From positions 1 through 16,675 of the forward strand of contig JAICIL010000065.1 of the NCBI GenBank assembly GCA_025924435.1: a stretch of DNA of 16,675 nucleotides, read 5' to 3'. This document shows, one piece after another, positions 1 to 7,388 of the stretch. The DNA comes from Chloroflexia bacterium (GTDB lineage Bacteria; Chloroflexota; Chloroflexia; Thermomicrobiales; JALYUS01). Numbering within the stretch: position 1 is the stretch's first letter; the number at the start of each line of letters is the position of its first letter. The notes under the pieces are model-generated. The model was not told the origin of the DNA, searched no databases, and was given only the letters and a program-made list of their open reading frames with translations. Position numbers and translations under genes: made by a program.

Positions 1-139
1 AGCGGAAACCGGGGAGAACCGCAAAGACGCAAAGAGCGCAGAGGATGCAAAGAATGAAAAGAATGGAACGGGAACAAATATTGCTCCTTCTTCCCTCTTT
101 GCGCTCTTTGCGTCTTTGCGGTTCTCCCCGGTTTCCGCT
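1..139. repeat. Long inverted repeat A (AAAG-unit family)
   Basis: The left arm (1-44) and right arm (93-139) are reverse complements. The outer 40 bp match perfectly and the match breaks at one base further in. Each arm holds a GGAAACCGGGGAGAACCGC cap followed by short repeats of the type AAAGACGC. The spacer is A-rich on the left and T/C-rich on the right. The left arm starts at the window edge, so the element may extend outside. The right arm ends 8 bp before the stop codon of the minus-strand DUF4230 gene, so the structure would form in the 3' end of that transcript. Confidence 0.9.
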
Positions 140-147
140 CGCGGTTG

Positions 148-816
148 TTATCGCTGCGGTGTCGGCGTGACGGCGGCGGGGCCGGTGCTCGCGGGCGGTG
201 TCGGCGGGGGGCTATTGACGAAGACGACATTTTTGATCCCCGCATCGTTGAGGAGTCGCGTGAGATCGCTCGCGGCGTTCTCCTGCGCAGCGCTCAGCAG
301 CGTGCCATCGGCGAGCGTCTCCGTGTTCGCGCGGCTCTGCGCCTCGCGCAGGACGGCATCGAGCAGGTCTTTCGATGCGCCGCCGATGAAGGTCGTCGGG
401 CCGGTCGAGCGGGAGACGACGTGGCTCTTCTCGGCGTCCAGCGCCTGGCTGACGATGAACGGGGGCGGCAGGAGAATCCGCACCGTGTCACCATCCACGG
501 TGATGTCGCCCTCCGTGATCTTCGACAGGTCCACACCCGCCTTCACATCATAGACGGCGAGATACGTGAGCGATTCGGTGGAACCGGGGAGCCTGCTGCC
601 CGCCGACTTCGTGATCTGCTGATCCACCTGCCGCTCGGCGGTGACGAGTTGGTCCGCCCCCCGGATCGCGTGGAGAACGGCGGGGCGCACATCGGTCTTC
701 GGTCTGACCCTGGGATCGAAGGGATGGAGCGTCAGGCCGAAGTGCGTCACGTAGAGGGTCAGGCCGATCACTGCCGCCACGCCGAGGAGCGTCAGCCCGC
801 CGCCGCGCCGGATCAT
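148..816 (-). CDS. Membrane-anchored DUF4230 domain protein
   Basis: The 222-residue protein begins with one hydrophobic segment (about residues 8-28) and continues as a soluble domain outside the membrane. Residues 40-200 resemble the DUF4230 family: a segment YDVKAGVDLSKI (89-100), then alternating strands with TVRILLPPPFI (111-121), then a helical C-terminal half. The last 20 residues are rich in Pro, Thr and Ala, probably a disordered tail. The start at 816 is chosen because its ATG overlaps the stop of the upstream small membrane gene as ATGA, which implies translational coupling. The frame is open further upstream, but that extension merely reads antisense and out of frame across the small gene. 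The biochemical function of DUF4230 is unknown. The family assignment is from remembered motifs. Confidence 0.8.
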   Translation of the reverse strand: MIRRGGGLTLLGVAAVIGLTLYVTHFGLTLHPFDPRVRPKTDVRPAVLHAIRGADQLVTAERQVDQQITKSAGSRLPGSTESLTYLAVYDVKAGVDLSKITEGDITVDGDTVRILLPPPFIVSQALDAEKSHVVSRSTGPTTFIGGASKDLLDAVLREAQSRANTETLADGTLLSAAQENAASDLTRLLNDAGIKNVVFVNSPPPTPPASTGPAAVTPTPQR

Positions 817-950
817 CGCCGTGCCCACATCTGGTATGGAGCCACGAGACTGTAGACCGTCTTCTGGCTGCCGATGTACCAGATCACGAGCATCGCGACG
901 ATGATGATGAGGGCGAGGATGAGAATGCCGACCACCCGTCGCATGGACAT
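813..950 (-). CDS. Small single-pass membrane protein (45 aa)
   Basis: This small gene encodes a positively charged start (MSMRR), one strongly hydrophobic helix (about residues 6-27, rich in Ile, Leu, Val and Ala) and a short polar tail with aromatic residues ending in Arg-Arg. A GGAAGGA ribosome binding site lies about 10 nt upstream of the ATG at 950, which favours this start over the in-frame Met two codons later (944). Its stop shares bases with the start of the DUF4230 gene (ATGA), so the two are probably translated together and may act at the same membrane site. I do not recognise a family. The function is unknown, and association with the DUF4230 protein is inference from coupling. 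Confidence 0.65.
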   Translation of the reverse strand: MSMRRVVGILILALIIIVAMLVIWYIGSQKTVYSLVAPYQMWARR

Positions 951-1054
951 CGCTGCACCGTCCTTCCCGGGCCGCGCCGGACAACCGGGCCGGTTGCCCC
1001 TCTCGCTCGGCCATCGCAGCATCCACTATGCAGGAATGACGCCAGCGTGGCGGA

Positions 1055-2215
1055 TCAGGATGGTGCTGGCCGCCCCTTCATCGCCGCATCGAGCGCGGCG
1101 AGCAACCGCTCGACGTCCGCCTCGTCGTTGTAGAGGTGGAACGAGACGCGGATGCGCCCGTCGCCGCCCCAGACGAGGACGCCCCGCTCCGCCAGCGCGC
1201 GGACGAGCGCATTCGGCTCCGGCCACGCGAAGCAGATATTCGGCCCGCGCCGCGCCGGGTCTTCGGGCGTGAGGAGCGTCAGGCCGCGCTCGACGAGCGC
1301 GCGCCGCAGTTTGCCGCCGAGCGCGATCACGTGCCGCTCGATCCGCTCGATGCCGACCGCATCCAGATAGGCGAGCGCATTGTCGAGGATGGCGAGCGCC
1401 AGGAGGGGGGGATTGCCCGCCTCGAAGCGCGCGGCGTCCGGCGCGAGTTGGTATTCCGCCGGTGCGGCGACGCTGCGCGCGCCGGTGATGCTGTGCCAGC
1501 CGATCGTTTGCGGTTGCAAATCCGCCAACCGCGCGGGGTTGCGGTAGAAGATGGCCGCACCATGCACGCCAAGCAAGTACTTGTAGCAACTGGAGACCAG
1601 CACGTCGGCGGAGCGCGCCGGGACGGGCACGACGCCCGCCGCGTGCGTCGCGTCCACGCTGAGGAGCGCGCCGAAGCGGTCGCAGAGGGCGCGCAGGTCT
1701 TCGAGGCGATACCGCCGCCCGGTGAGGAAACTGACCTGGCTGATCGAGAGGACGCGCGTCCGGTCGTCCATCGCCGCCGCGAGCCGTTCGAGCGTCGGCT
1801 CCTCGCCCCACTGGCGGGCGATCCGCACCGCGACGCCGCGATCCGCGAGGCGCGCCCACGGATAGATGTCCGACGGATATTCGATGTCCTCCACGACGAC
1901 GTTGTCGCCCGCGCGCCACTCCAGCCCGGCGGCGAGTTGGTTGACGCCGTCCGTCGCGGAATCGAGGAAGGCGATATCCGCCGCGTCCACGCCGAGCAGG
2001 GCGGCGGCGCGCGACCGGCAGCGCTCCAGCGTCCCCATCAGCCCCTCCTCGCGGCCCGCCATCCCCGCGCTCTTCTGCGCGAAGAAGCGCGCGACGACGT
2101 CCTGATGGCTTTTGAGAATCGCCGTCTCGCCGCCCGCGCACAGGTGCGCGACCGCCGGCGCATGCAGAAAATCGTCCTTCGCGACGAGTGCCGCGATCCG
2201 TTCCGCCGTCACCAT
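1055..2215 (-). CDS. Aminotransferase class V-fold PLP enzyme
   Basis: The 386-residue protein has the fold-type I plan of the class V aminotransferase / cysteine desulfurase / isopenicillin N epimerase-like group. Visible landmarks are SVDATHAAG (residues 186-194, with Asp188 expected to hold the pyridine nitrogen and His191 nearby) and SSCYKYLLG (208-216), where Lys212 is the expected Schiff-base lysine. The C-terminal small domain ends around RIRVSFHLYN. I see no Ser-x-Gly-Ser-Ala-Cys-like loop of true SufS/IscS desulfurases, so sulfur transfer is unlikely. The substrate is unassigned. The start at 2215 is preferred because AGGGAG sits 6 nt upstream; the ATG two codons earlier would touch that site. 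The gene is followed on the same strand, about 100 nt later, by the small membrane gene. Confidence 0.9.
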   Translation of the reverse strand: MVTAERIAALVAKDDFLHAPAVAHLCAGGETAILKSHQDVVARFFAQKSAGMAGREEGLMGTLERCRSRAAALLGVDAADIAFLDSATDGVNQLAAGLEWRAGDNVVVEDIEYPSDIYPWARLADRGVAVRIARQWGEEPTLERLAAAMDDRTRVLSISQVSFLTGRRYRLEDLRALCDRFGALLSVDATHAAGVVPVPARSADVLVSSCYKYLLGVHGAAIFYRNPARLADLQPQTIGWHSITGARSVAAPAEYQLAPDAARFEAGNPPLLALAILDNALAYLDAVGIERIERHVIALGGKLRRALVERGLTLLTPEDPARRGPNICFAWPEPNALVRALAERGVLVWGGDGRIRVSFHLYNDEADVERLLAALDAAMKGRPAPS

Positions 2216-2319
2216 GCCCATCTCCCTTTCTCGTACGCAATCCTTTGATGCCATGCATCGTCGCGCGGCACGGCGAAGAACGCAAGGCCGCCCACTATTG
2301 TCGAGCGACTATGCCATCG

Positions 2320-2376
2320 GTAGCGCAGGCCTCCAGCCTGCGAGAGCGACGCAGGCTGGAAGGCCTGCGCAACTAC
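2320..2376. repeat. Palindromic repeat B (CAGGCTGGA family)
   Basis: The left arm (2320-2342) and right arm (2350-2376) are reverse complements except for two small indels, around the loop AGAGCGA. The core is GCAGGCC..CCAGCCTGC. The same core word GCAGGCTGGA occurs in the repeat at 4634-4693 and a close relative occurs at 10944-10971. It lies upstream of the PLP enzyme gene and outside any coding region I can support. Confidence 0.85.
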
Positions 2377-2450
2377 CCCTTGCGATGCCCGACCGGCTGT
2401 TAAACGCATCCACTTTGGCAGCCAGGGCGTATGCGTTCTCGCACGACACC

Positions 2451-2500
2451 CCCTCCTGACCCCCTTCCCACGCTGGAGTGAGGGAAGGGGGTCAGGAGGG
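2451..2500. repeat. Perfect 19-bp hairpin (C/T-rich family)
   Basis: The arms at 2451-2469 and 2482-2500 are perfect reverse complements (19 bp), separated by a 12-nt loop. The left arm is made of C and T with a single GA. A related C/T-rich hairpin is found near the right edge of the window (16547-16607). It sits in the gap between the PLP enzyme and the HEPN remnant. It could be a dispersed repeat or a bidirectional terminator, although no clear U-tract follows. Confidence 0.85.
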
Positions 2501-2650
2501 TTCGGTCGGACTGGCAATACGGTGAACGCATCAGCCCGGCGCGAGCGAGGTGGACTTGGCCGCGTGATGCTGCACGTATGCCGGGCATCAACAGCGACAG
2601 AGTGGCGCGCGATGAAAGGGCGCGTACCGCCCGATCAACCCGCTCGATGA

Positions 2651-2824
2651 CCGCGCGCACTGCTCTGCTACCTCGCGGATATTCCGTTGCGGTTCGCGCA
2701 CTGCCGCGAGAATCCATATCAGATGCTCACCGACGGGGCGCCGGAGACGGAACCGGAGCGGGGCATCCGCCACGAGGTGCGCCGCCAACTCGATCTCGTC
2801 GCCACCATCGGCGGTGTCGCGGCC
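2651..2824 (+). other. Unidentified open remnant upstream of HEPN gene
   Basis: The frame is open after a TGA at 2648 and runs directly into the HEPN remnant. The translation reads like real protein (a segment YLADIPLRF, then RENPYQMLTDG, then RHEVRRQLDLVATIGG), but no start codon with a ribosome binding site fits and I do not recognise the family. It does not show the GS..R..SD.D pattern expected of the MNT nucleotidyltransferase that often precedes HEPN genes. It may be a decayed gene end or an N-terminal part of the same pseudogene. Confidence 0.3.
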
Positions 2825-3187
2825 AACGAGCGGGTGGCCTCCGCGTGCCGGACGACGCGGCGGCGCGCCGATGCGCTGCTGACGGAGGCGGGGATCGTGG
2901 AATGCCTGTATCAACCGCCTCTACTATGCGTGTTTCTATGCCGTATCCGCAATTATGGCACGCGATGGCGAGTCGTCATCGAAGCACACCGGCGTACGCA
3001 GTTTCCTGAATCAGCGGTATATCCGCACAGGCCGCATCGAACCCGGATTGGGGAAATTCTGTTTGATATGCGGCTCGACGGTGACTATGAGGACTTCGTC
3101 GCGTTTGACGATGAGAAAATACGCCCGCTGATTGATGAGGTGCGCCGGTTCGTGGCGCGGGTTGAGGAAGTTCTCCAATCAGATTGA
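2825..3187 (+). pseudogene. HEPN domain gene (UPF0332-like) with two frameshifts
   Basis: Three pieces in two frames make one HEPN domain. The first piece (2825-2896, frame of the stop) gives ERVASACR and RRADALLTEAG. The middle piece (2898-3059) continues in another frame with WNACINRLYYACFYAVSAIM, then SSSKHTGVRSFL and GRIEPGLGKF, the conserved centre of such domains. The end (from about 3059) returns to the first frame with LFDMRLDGDYEDFV and a final helix ending at TGA 3185-3187. The first junction (about 2894-2898) needs one extra base; the second (about 3057-3062) needs a missing base or small deletion. HEPN proteins of this type are usually small helical RNases or toxin partners paired with MNT nucleotidyltransferases; no intact partner is present. 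It is broken unless both shifts are sequencing errors. Confidence 0.75.
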
Positions 3188-3210
3188 AAATCATGTTGAT
3201 ACGGGGACGG

Positions 3211-3239
3211 GAAAGGGCATCATGTCACGTTGCCCTTTT
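3211..3239 (+). terminator. Terminator-like hairpin after HEPN remnant
   Basis: AAAGGGCA (3212-3219) pairs with TGCCCTTT (3231-3238) around an 11-nt loop, and the right arm runs into a short T run followed by C. It lies about 24 nt after the stop of the HEPN remnant, the position expected of an intrinsic terminator. The stretch 3240-3364 before the next gene shows nothing else that I can name. Confidence 0.5.
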
Positions 3240-3364
3240 CGTGCTGGCATACGAGGTGCGTAGGTCGGGAGTCGGGATCGGCGTGTCGGGCGCGGTGGCA
3301 TCTGCCGTAGTGATTTGCGTTCGCCGCGTCGCGTTCATCCCAATGTGGATGACCCGGGAGGAAT

Positions 3365-4603
3365 ATGGCGGTCGCGGATCAGGACAATGCGCCGCGCGCC
3401 CGCACCGTGCGGGTGGCGATCCCCGGACGCACCGCGCTCGCGCTGGTCGGCGTCGGCGTCGGGATCGTCGTCGCGCTCTGGGTGCTGGCGAAGGTCTGGC
3501 AGGTTCTCCTCATCCTGGCGATCGCGCTCATCCTCGCCGGGACGCTCAGCCCGGTCGTGGACTGGTTGGAGCGGCACGGGGCGAAGCGGGGCGTCGCGCT
3601 CTTCACGGTGCTCATCCTGCTCCTCTTCGCCGTGATCGGCTTCGGCTTCCTCGTCATCCCTGCGCTGGTGGGCGAGGGCAAGCAGCTGATGAAGGACGCG
3701 CCGCACATCCAGGCGCGCATTGCGGACTACGCCGCCGGGTTCCCGCCGCTCGCCGACCGCGCGAACGACATCCGGGATGCGAAACCCGCCGCTTTCCTCG
3801 CGCCGCTCGGCGGCTCCGTCGTCTCCTACGCGCAATCGGCCTTCGAACTCGTCGTGTACATCGTCACGACGATTGCGCTCGCCTTTTATCTGATCGCCGA
3901 TCGCGAGCGCGTGCTCGGCTTCCTCTACGCCCTCATCCCCCGCCGCTATCACGTCCGCACGGCGCGGCTCCTGCTCGCGCTGGAGACGATTGTCGGCGGA
4001 TACATGCGCGGGCAGGCGCTCACCTCGCTGCTGATCGGCGGCTTCACCTACGCGCTCCTGCTCGTCGTCGGGGTACCGAACGCGCTCATCCTCGCCATCC
4101 TCGCGGCCTTCACCGACCTGATCCCGTACATCGGCCCCGTGCTGGCGACCGCCGCCCCGGTGCTCTTCGCGCTCTCCAAAGGCGTGCCGCAGGCGGTCAT
4201 CGTCCTGGTGGCGCTCGTGCTCTACGAGGAGTTGGAGAGCCGCCTCATCATTCCGCGGGTCTACGGCAAGACGCTCCGCCTCTCGCCCGTCGCCGTGACG
4301 GTCGCGCTCCTGATGGGCGGCAAACTCTTCGGCATCATCGGCGCGCTGCTCGCGCTCCCCATCGCCGCCGGTATCCGCGCGACGGTCGAGCAACTGCGGA
4401 TTGACCTCCCCGGCGAGCAGACCGGCGAACCGGCGGAGCGGGCGCGCGAAGAACGGGTCGAGGAGCGCTACCTGCGCCACACCGCGGGCGCGCCCGCCGT
4501 TGACGCCGCCGGGACGGCGACCGCGTTCGCCGACGAACTGGAAGAGGCGCGCGAAGAAACGACCGGCAAGGCCGAAATCCCCGTCGAGCAGCAAAAGGTC
4601 TGA
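3365..4603 (+). CDS. AI-2E family transporter (permease)
   Basis: The 412-residue integral membrane protein has the AI-2E/UPF0118 plan: two N-terminal hydrophobic hairpins (about 22-60 and 76-102), a soluble linker with a third helix (about 155-178), and a C-terminal block of several helices (205-340). The family signature region DLIPYIGP is at 251-258, followed by EELESRLIIPRVYGK (288-302). The name comes from autoinducer-2 export studies; other members are ion antiporters or of unknown substrate, so the cargo cannot be assigned. The last 70 residues form a charged, Glu/Arg-rich cytoplasmic tail of low complexity, longer than in many relatives. GGGAGG lies only 3 nt before the ATG, a tight but usable spacing. 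It is probably transcribed alone. Confidence 0.92.
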   Translation: MAVADQDNAPRARTVRVAIPGRTALALVGVGVGIVVALWVLAKVWQVLLILAIALILAGTLSPVVDWLERHGAKRGVALFTVLILLLFAVIGFGFLVIPALVGEGKQLMKDAPHIQARIADYAAGFPPLADRANDIRDAKPAAFLAPLGGSVVSYAQSAFELVVYIVTTIALAFYLIADRERVLGFLYALIPRRYHVRTARLLLALETIVGGYMRGQALTSLLIGGFTYALLLVVGVPNALILAILAAFTDLIPYIGPVLATAAPVLFALSKGVPQAVIVLVALVLYEELESRLIIPRVYGKTLRLSPVAVTVALLMGGKLFGIIGALLALPIAAGIRATVEQLRIDLPGEQTGEPAERAREERVEERYLRHTAGAPAVDAAGTATAFADELEEAREETTGKAEIPVEQQKV

Positions 4604-4633
4604 CCACCTCTTCCCCGCCAATCTGCTGGTGTG

Positions 4634-4693
4634 GTAGCGTAGGCTTCAATGTGCGATCTCTGTCGCTGACGCAGGCTGGAAAGCCTACGCTAC
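4634..4693. repeat. Palindromic repeat C (CAGGCTGGA family)
   Basis: GTAGCGTAGGCTT (4634-4646) and its exact reverse complement (4681-4693) form 13-bp arms. The right half carries the GCAGGCTGGA word also seen at 2350-2360, while the matching left inner segment has diverged, so only the outer stem is preserved. It fills the gap between the transporter and the enolase-superfamily gene and ends about 20 nt before the latter's start. Confidence 0.85.
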
Positions 4694-4713
4694 CGATGGG
4701 AAATGGGGGCGCG

Positions 4714-5832
4714 ATGAAGATCACGGACATCGAGACGATCCGGCTGCAAAGCCCGCCGTTCCCGGAGACGATCCGGCCCGCGTGGACGTCGGGCGGGACG
4801 TGGACAAGCCTCAGTTCCGGCCTGATCAAGGTGACGACGGACGAGGGGATCGTCGGCTGGGGCGCGGCGTACCCGCACGACCTGCCGAAGGTGGCCGACG
4901 TGCTCAAGCCGATGCTGGTCGGCAAAGACCCGTTCGCGCTCGAACAGCACGCGCGCGTCTTCCGCAACGCGGGCGGCGCGTGGGGTGCGGAGATCGCGCT
5001 GTGGGACATCATCGGCAAGGCGGTCGGGCAGCCCTTGTTCCGGCTCTGGGGCGCGTATCGGGATCGCGTGCCCGCCTACGCCAGTTGCATCGAGGTGCGG
5101 CCGGGCGAGCAACGGGCGGAGGACGCGGCGAAGGCGCGCGCCGAGGGCTGGCGGGCGATGAAATTGCGCCTGCACGACTGGACCATCGCGGCGGACGTCG
5201 CGCAGGTCGAGGGCGTGCGCCGCGCGCTGGGCGACGATTTCGTCATCCTCGCGGACGCGAACCAGGCGCAGCAACCGGGCACGCCGCAGCCGGAGGAAGG
5301 TCCGGTCTGGACATATGAGCGGGCGGTCCAAACGGCGCGCGAGCTGCAACGGCTCGGCGTCTACTGGCTGGAGGAGCCGCTCGACCGCTACGATTTCGAG
5401 GGTCTCAGGCGGCTCTGCGCGGCGGTGGACATCCTGATCGCGGGCGGCGAGAACAACCGGGGATTGCACGAGTTCCGTACGATGATCGAAGGCGATGTCT
5501 ACGACATCCTCCAGCCCGAAGCGCTCGTCACGGAGACGATGAGCGGCCTGCGCAAAATCGCCGCGCTGGCGGAGATGCACCACAAGCGCGTCGCGCCGCA
5601 CCACGGCGGTGGCGGCGTCGGGATCGCCGCGCATCTGCATCTCGCCTGCGCCATCCCGAACGGCAGCTACTTCGAACTGCTGCACGAGCCGCCCGGCATG
5701 TCCGCCGACGACTTCCAGTGGTACCTGCGCGAGCCGATCCGCGTGGACGCCGACGGCAACGTCGCCGCCCCCACCGGCCCCGGCCTCGGCGTCGAACCCG
5801 ACCCGGACAAACTCGCCCGCTACCGCGTTTGA
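4714..5832 (+). CDS. Enolase-superfamily enzyme, mandelate racemase/muconate lactonizing type
   Basis: The 372-residue protein has a capping domain (about 1-120) and a TIM-barrel domain (about 130-340). Barrel landmarks are AMKLRL (148-153, Lys150 with Arg152 where many members have Lys-x-Lys), then three probable Mg2+ ligands: Asp181 in LADAN, Glu220 in WLEEPL and Glu246 in AGGEN. Next come DILQPE (264-269) and APHHGG (295-300), with the His pair positioned as the opposite-face base. Members abstract the proton next to a carboxylate, often in sugar-acid dehydration or racemisation. The substrate cannot be read from sequence. The start at 4714 is chosen over an upstream in-frame ATG that would lie inside the palindromic repeat. 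The ribosome binding site is a plain G run. Confidence 0.9.
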   Translation: MKITDIETIRLQSPPFPETIRPAWTSGGTWTSLSSGLIKVTTDEGIVGWGAAYPHDLPKVADVLKPMLVGKDPFALEQHARVFRNAGGAWGAEIALWDIIGKAVGQPLFRLWGAYRDRVPAYASCIEVRPGEQRAEDAAKARAEGWRAMKLRLHDWTIAADVAQVEGVRRALGDDFVILADANQAQQPGTPQPEEGPVWTYERAVQTARELQRLGVYWLEEPLDRYDFEGLRRLCAAVDILIAGGENNRGLHEFRTMIEGDVYDILQPEALVTETMSGLRKIAALAEMHHKRVAPHHGGGGVGIAAHLHLACAIPNGSYFELLHEPPGMSADDFQWYLREPIRVDADGNVAAPTGPGLGVEPDPDKLARYRV

Positions 5833-5864
5833 TGAAGACGATGGGCGCAGGGGACGCGGGGAGC

Positions 5865-5923
5865 GCGGAGAGCACAGAGAGGAAGAAGAAATAGTTTTTT
5901 CATTTCCCCTCTGTGCTCTCCGC
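5865..5923. repeat. Inverted repeat D (GAGAGCACAGAG variant)
   Basis: The arms at 5865-5882 and 5906-5923 match at 17 of 18 positions. The core is GCGGAGAGCACAGAG. Weaker pairing continues outward on both sides: GGGGACGCGGGGAGC on the left, and repeats of CCTCTGTG on the right up to about 5941. The loop is A-rich followed by six T. The outer right part ends close to the GGAGG of the M20 gene, so the region may serve as terminator of the upstream gene and leader of the next. Confidence 0.8.
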
Positions 5924-5960
5924 ATCCTCTGTGTCCTCTGTGTTAAGTTTGGAGGATGCG

Positions 5961-7220
5961 ATGACGACGGGGGGCATGCGGGGACGGGTGTGGGCGGCGA
6001 TTGAGGGGCGGCGGGATGAGATGGTGGAGACGGTCGCGGCGTTGGTGCGGCGGCCGAGTCTGCTCGGGCAGGAGGCGGCGGCGCAGGCGTATGTCGCGGA
6101 GCATGTGCGCGGCTCCGGGATGGACGCGGATGTCTGGGATCTCGATGATTCCATGAAGCGTCTGCCGAATGCGGGCGAGAGCGGCGTGCCGTTCGCGGGG
6201 CGGCCCAACGTCGCGGGGATCGCGCGCGGCGCGGGCGGTGGCCGGTCGCTGATTCTCAACGGGCACATTGATGTCGTCAGCCCGGAGCCGGTCTCCGCGT
6301 GGACGCACGACCCGTGGGGCGCGGAAATTGCCGGCGACCGGATGTACGGGCGGGGCGCGTTCGACATGAAGAGCGGCGTCGCGATCAACCTCTTCCTCGC
6401 GCGCGTGCTGCACGACCTCGGTATCCGACTCGCGGGCGATCTCATCATCCACAGCGTGATCGAGGAGGAATGCACGGGCAATGGCGCGCTCGCCGCCAGC
6501 CTCCGCCATCGGGCGGACGCGGCGGTCGTGACGGAGCCGGAATGCGGCTGGTTCACGCGGGCGCACCTCGGCGTGCTGTGGTTCCGGGTGGCGATCGCGG
6601 GCAAATCGTGGCACGCGCTCGACGCGTGGCGGGGCGTCAATGCGATCTCCAAGGCGGTGCCGATCATCCGCGCGCTCGAAGCGTTGGGCGAGGAGATGAA
6701 CAGGAAGGTGCATCCCGCGTTCGCGCACGTCGCACACCCGATCAACCTCAACATCGGCGTGATCCGGGGCGGCGACTGGCCGAGCACGGTGCCCGGCGCG
6801 TGCGAACTGCACTGCCGCGTCAGTTTCTTCCCCGGCCAGTCAGTCGCGGAGACGCGGGCCGCCATCGAGGGCGCGATCCACGCCGCGGCGCAAACGGACG
6901 GCTGGCTCCGCACGCACCCGCCCGTCGTCGCGTATGACGGCTTCCAGAGCGGCGGCTCGGTCGTCGCGATGGAGGAGCCGTCCGTGCAACTGCTGGCGGA
7001 AAATCACCGGCGCGTCTTCGGCACGGAGATGCCGTCCCGCGTGCAGACCTCGATCTGCGACATGCGCTACTACAACTTCGTCGGCGTCCCGGCGGGCTGC
7101 TACGGCGCGACGGGCGGCAACGGCCACGCCGCCGACGAGTGGCTGGATCTCACGTCCCTGGTCCCGACGGCCAAAGTGCTCGCGGGGTTCATCCTCGACT
7201 GGTGCGGCGTGGCCGAGTGA
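5961..7220 (+). CDS. M20 family metallopeptidase / ArgE-DapE type deacylase
   Basis: The 419-residue protein carries the full M20 metal site: NGHIDVV (100-106; His102, Asp104), GRGAFDMKSG (130-139; Asp135 as bridging ligand), IEEECTGNG (167-175; catalytic Glu and metal Glu within 168-170), TEPE (191-194; Glu192) and GGNGHAADEW (385-394; His389). The inserted dimerisation domain occupies roughly 200-320. Such enzymes use one or two Zn2+ to hydrolyse amide bonds of N-acyl amino acids or small peptides in the cytoplasm. Whether this is acetylornithine deacetylase, succinyl-diaminopimelate desuccinylase or another amidohydrolase cannot be decided, and no arg or dap gene is adjacent. GGAGG lies 5 nt before the ATG at 5961, which settles the start. 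Confidence 0.92.
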   Translation: MTTGGMRGRVWAAIEGRRDEMVETVAALVRRPSLLGQEAAAQAYVAEHVRGSGMDADVWDLDDSMKRLPNAGESGVPFAGRPNVAGIARGAGGGRSLILNGHIDVVSPEPVSAWTHDPWGAEIAGDRMYGRGAFDMKSGVAINLFLARVLHDLGIRLAGDLIIHSVIEEECTGNGALAASLRHRADAAVVTEPECGWFTRAHLGVLWFRVAIAGKSWHALDAWRGVNAISKAVPIIRALEALGEEMNRKVHPAFAHVAHPINLNIGVIRGGDWPSTVPGACELHCRVSFFPGQSVAETRAAIEGAIHAAAQTDGWLRTHPPVVAYDGFQSGGSVVAMEEPSVQLLAENHRRVFGTEMPSRVQTSICDMRYYNFVGVPAGCYGATGGNGHAADEWLDLTSLVPTAKVLAGFILDWCGVAE

Positions 7221-7234
7221 AAGCGAGAAGCGAA

Positions 7235-7367
7235 GCCGGGGAGAGTCGCAGAGACGCAAAGAGGCACAAACGACGCAAAGGAAAGAGGGGGATGCATCTG
7301 CCAAAATTCCTTTTTCTCTTCTTTGCGCCCTCTGCGCTCTCTGCGTCTCTGCGGTTCCCCCCGGTTC
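7235..7367. repeat. Inverted repeat E (GCAGAGACGC variant)
   Basis: The left arm (about 7235-7281) holds GCCGGGGAGAGTCGCAGAG and further AAAG units. The right arm (about 7321-7367) is an imperfect reverse complement with GCGTCTCTGCGG and a matching CCCCCGGTTC cap. The pairing contains several mismatches, more than at loci A, G, H and I. The spacer is purine-rich then T/C-rich. It starts 14 bp after the M20 stop and ends about 10 bp before the GGAGG of the MOSC gene. Confidence 0.75.
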
Positions 7368-7388
7368 GTCGAAGTCGGAGGCGATGTG

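Noticed and set aside
1055..2215. Cysteine desulfurase (SufS/IscS/NifS) call
   Set aside because: The PLP fold fits, but the active-site cysteine loop of desulfurases is not visible near the C-terminal domain.
1136..2248. Plus-strand open frame of 370 codons antisense to the PLP enzyme
   Set aside because: The PLP enzyme on the other strand has its lysine and Asp motifs; the plus-strand reading is compositionally a shadow.
2651..2824. MNT nucleotidyltransferase partner of the HEPN gene
   Set aside because: No GS-x-A-R-G..D-x-D pattern is found in any frame of this stretch.
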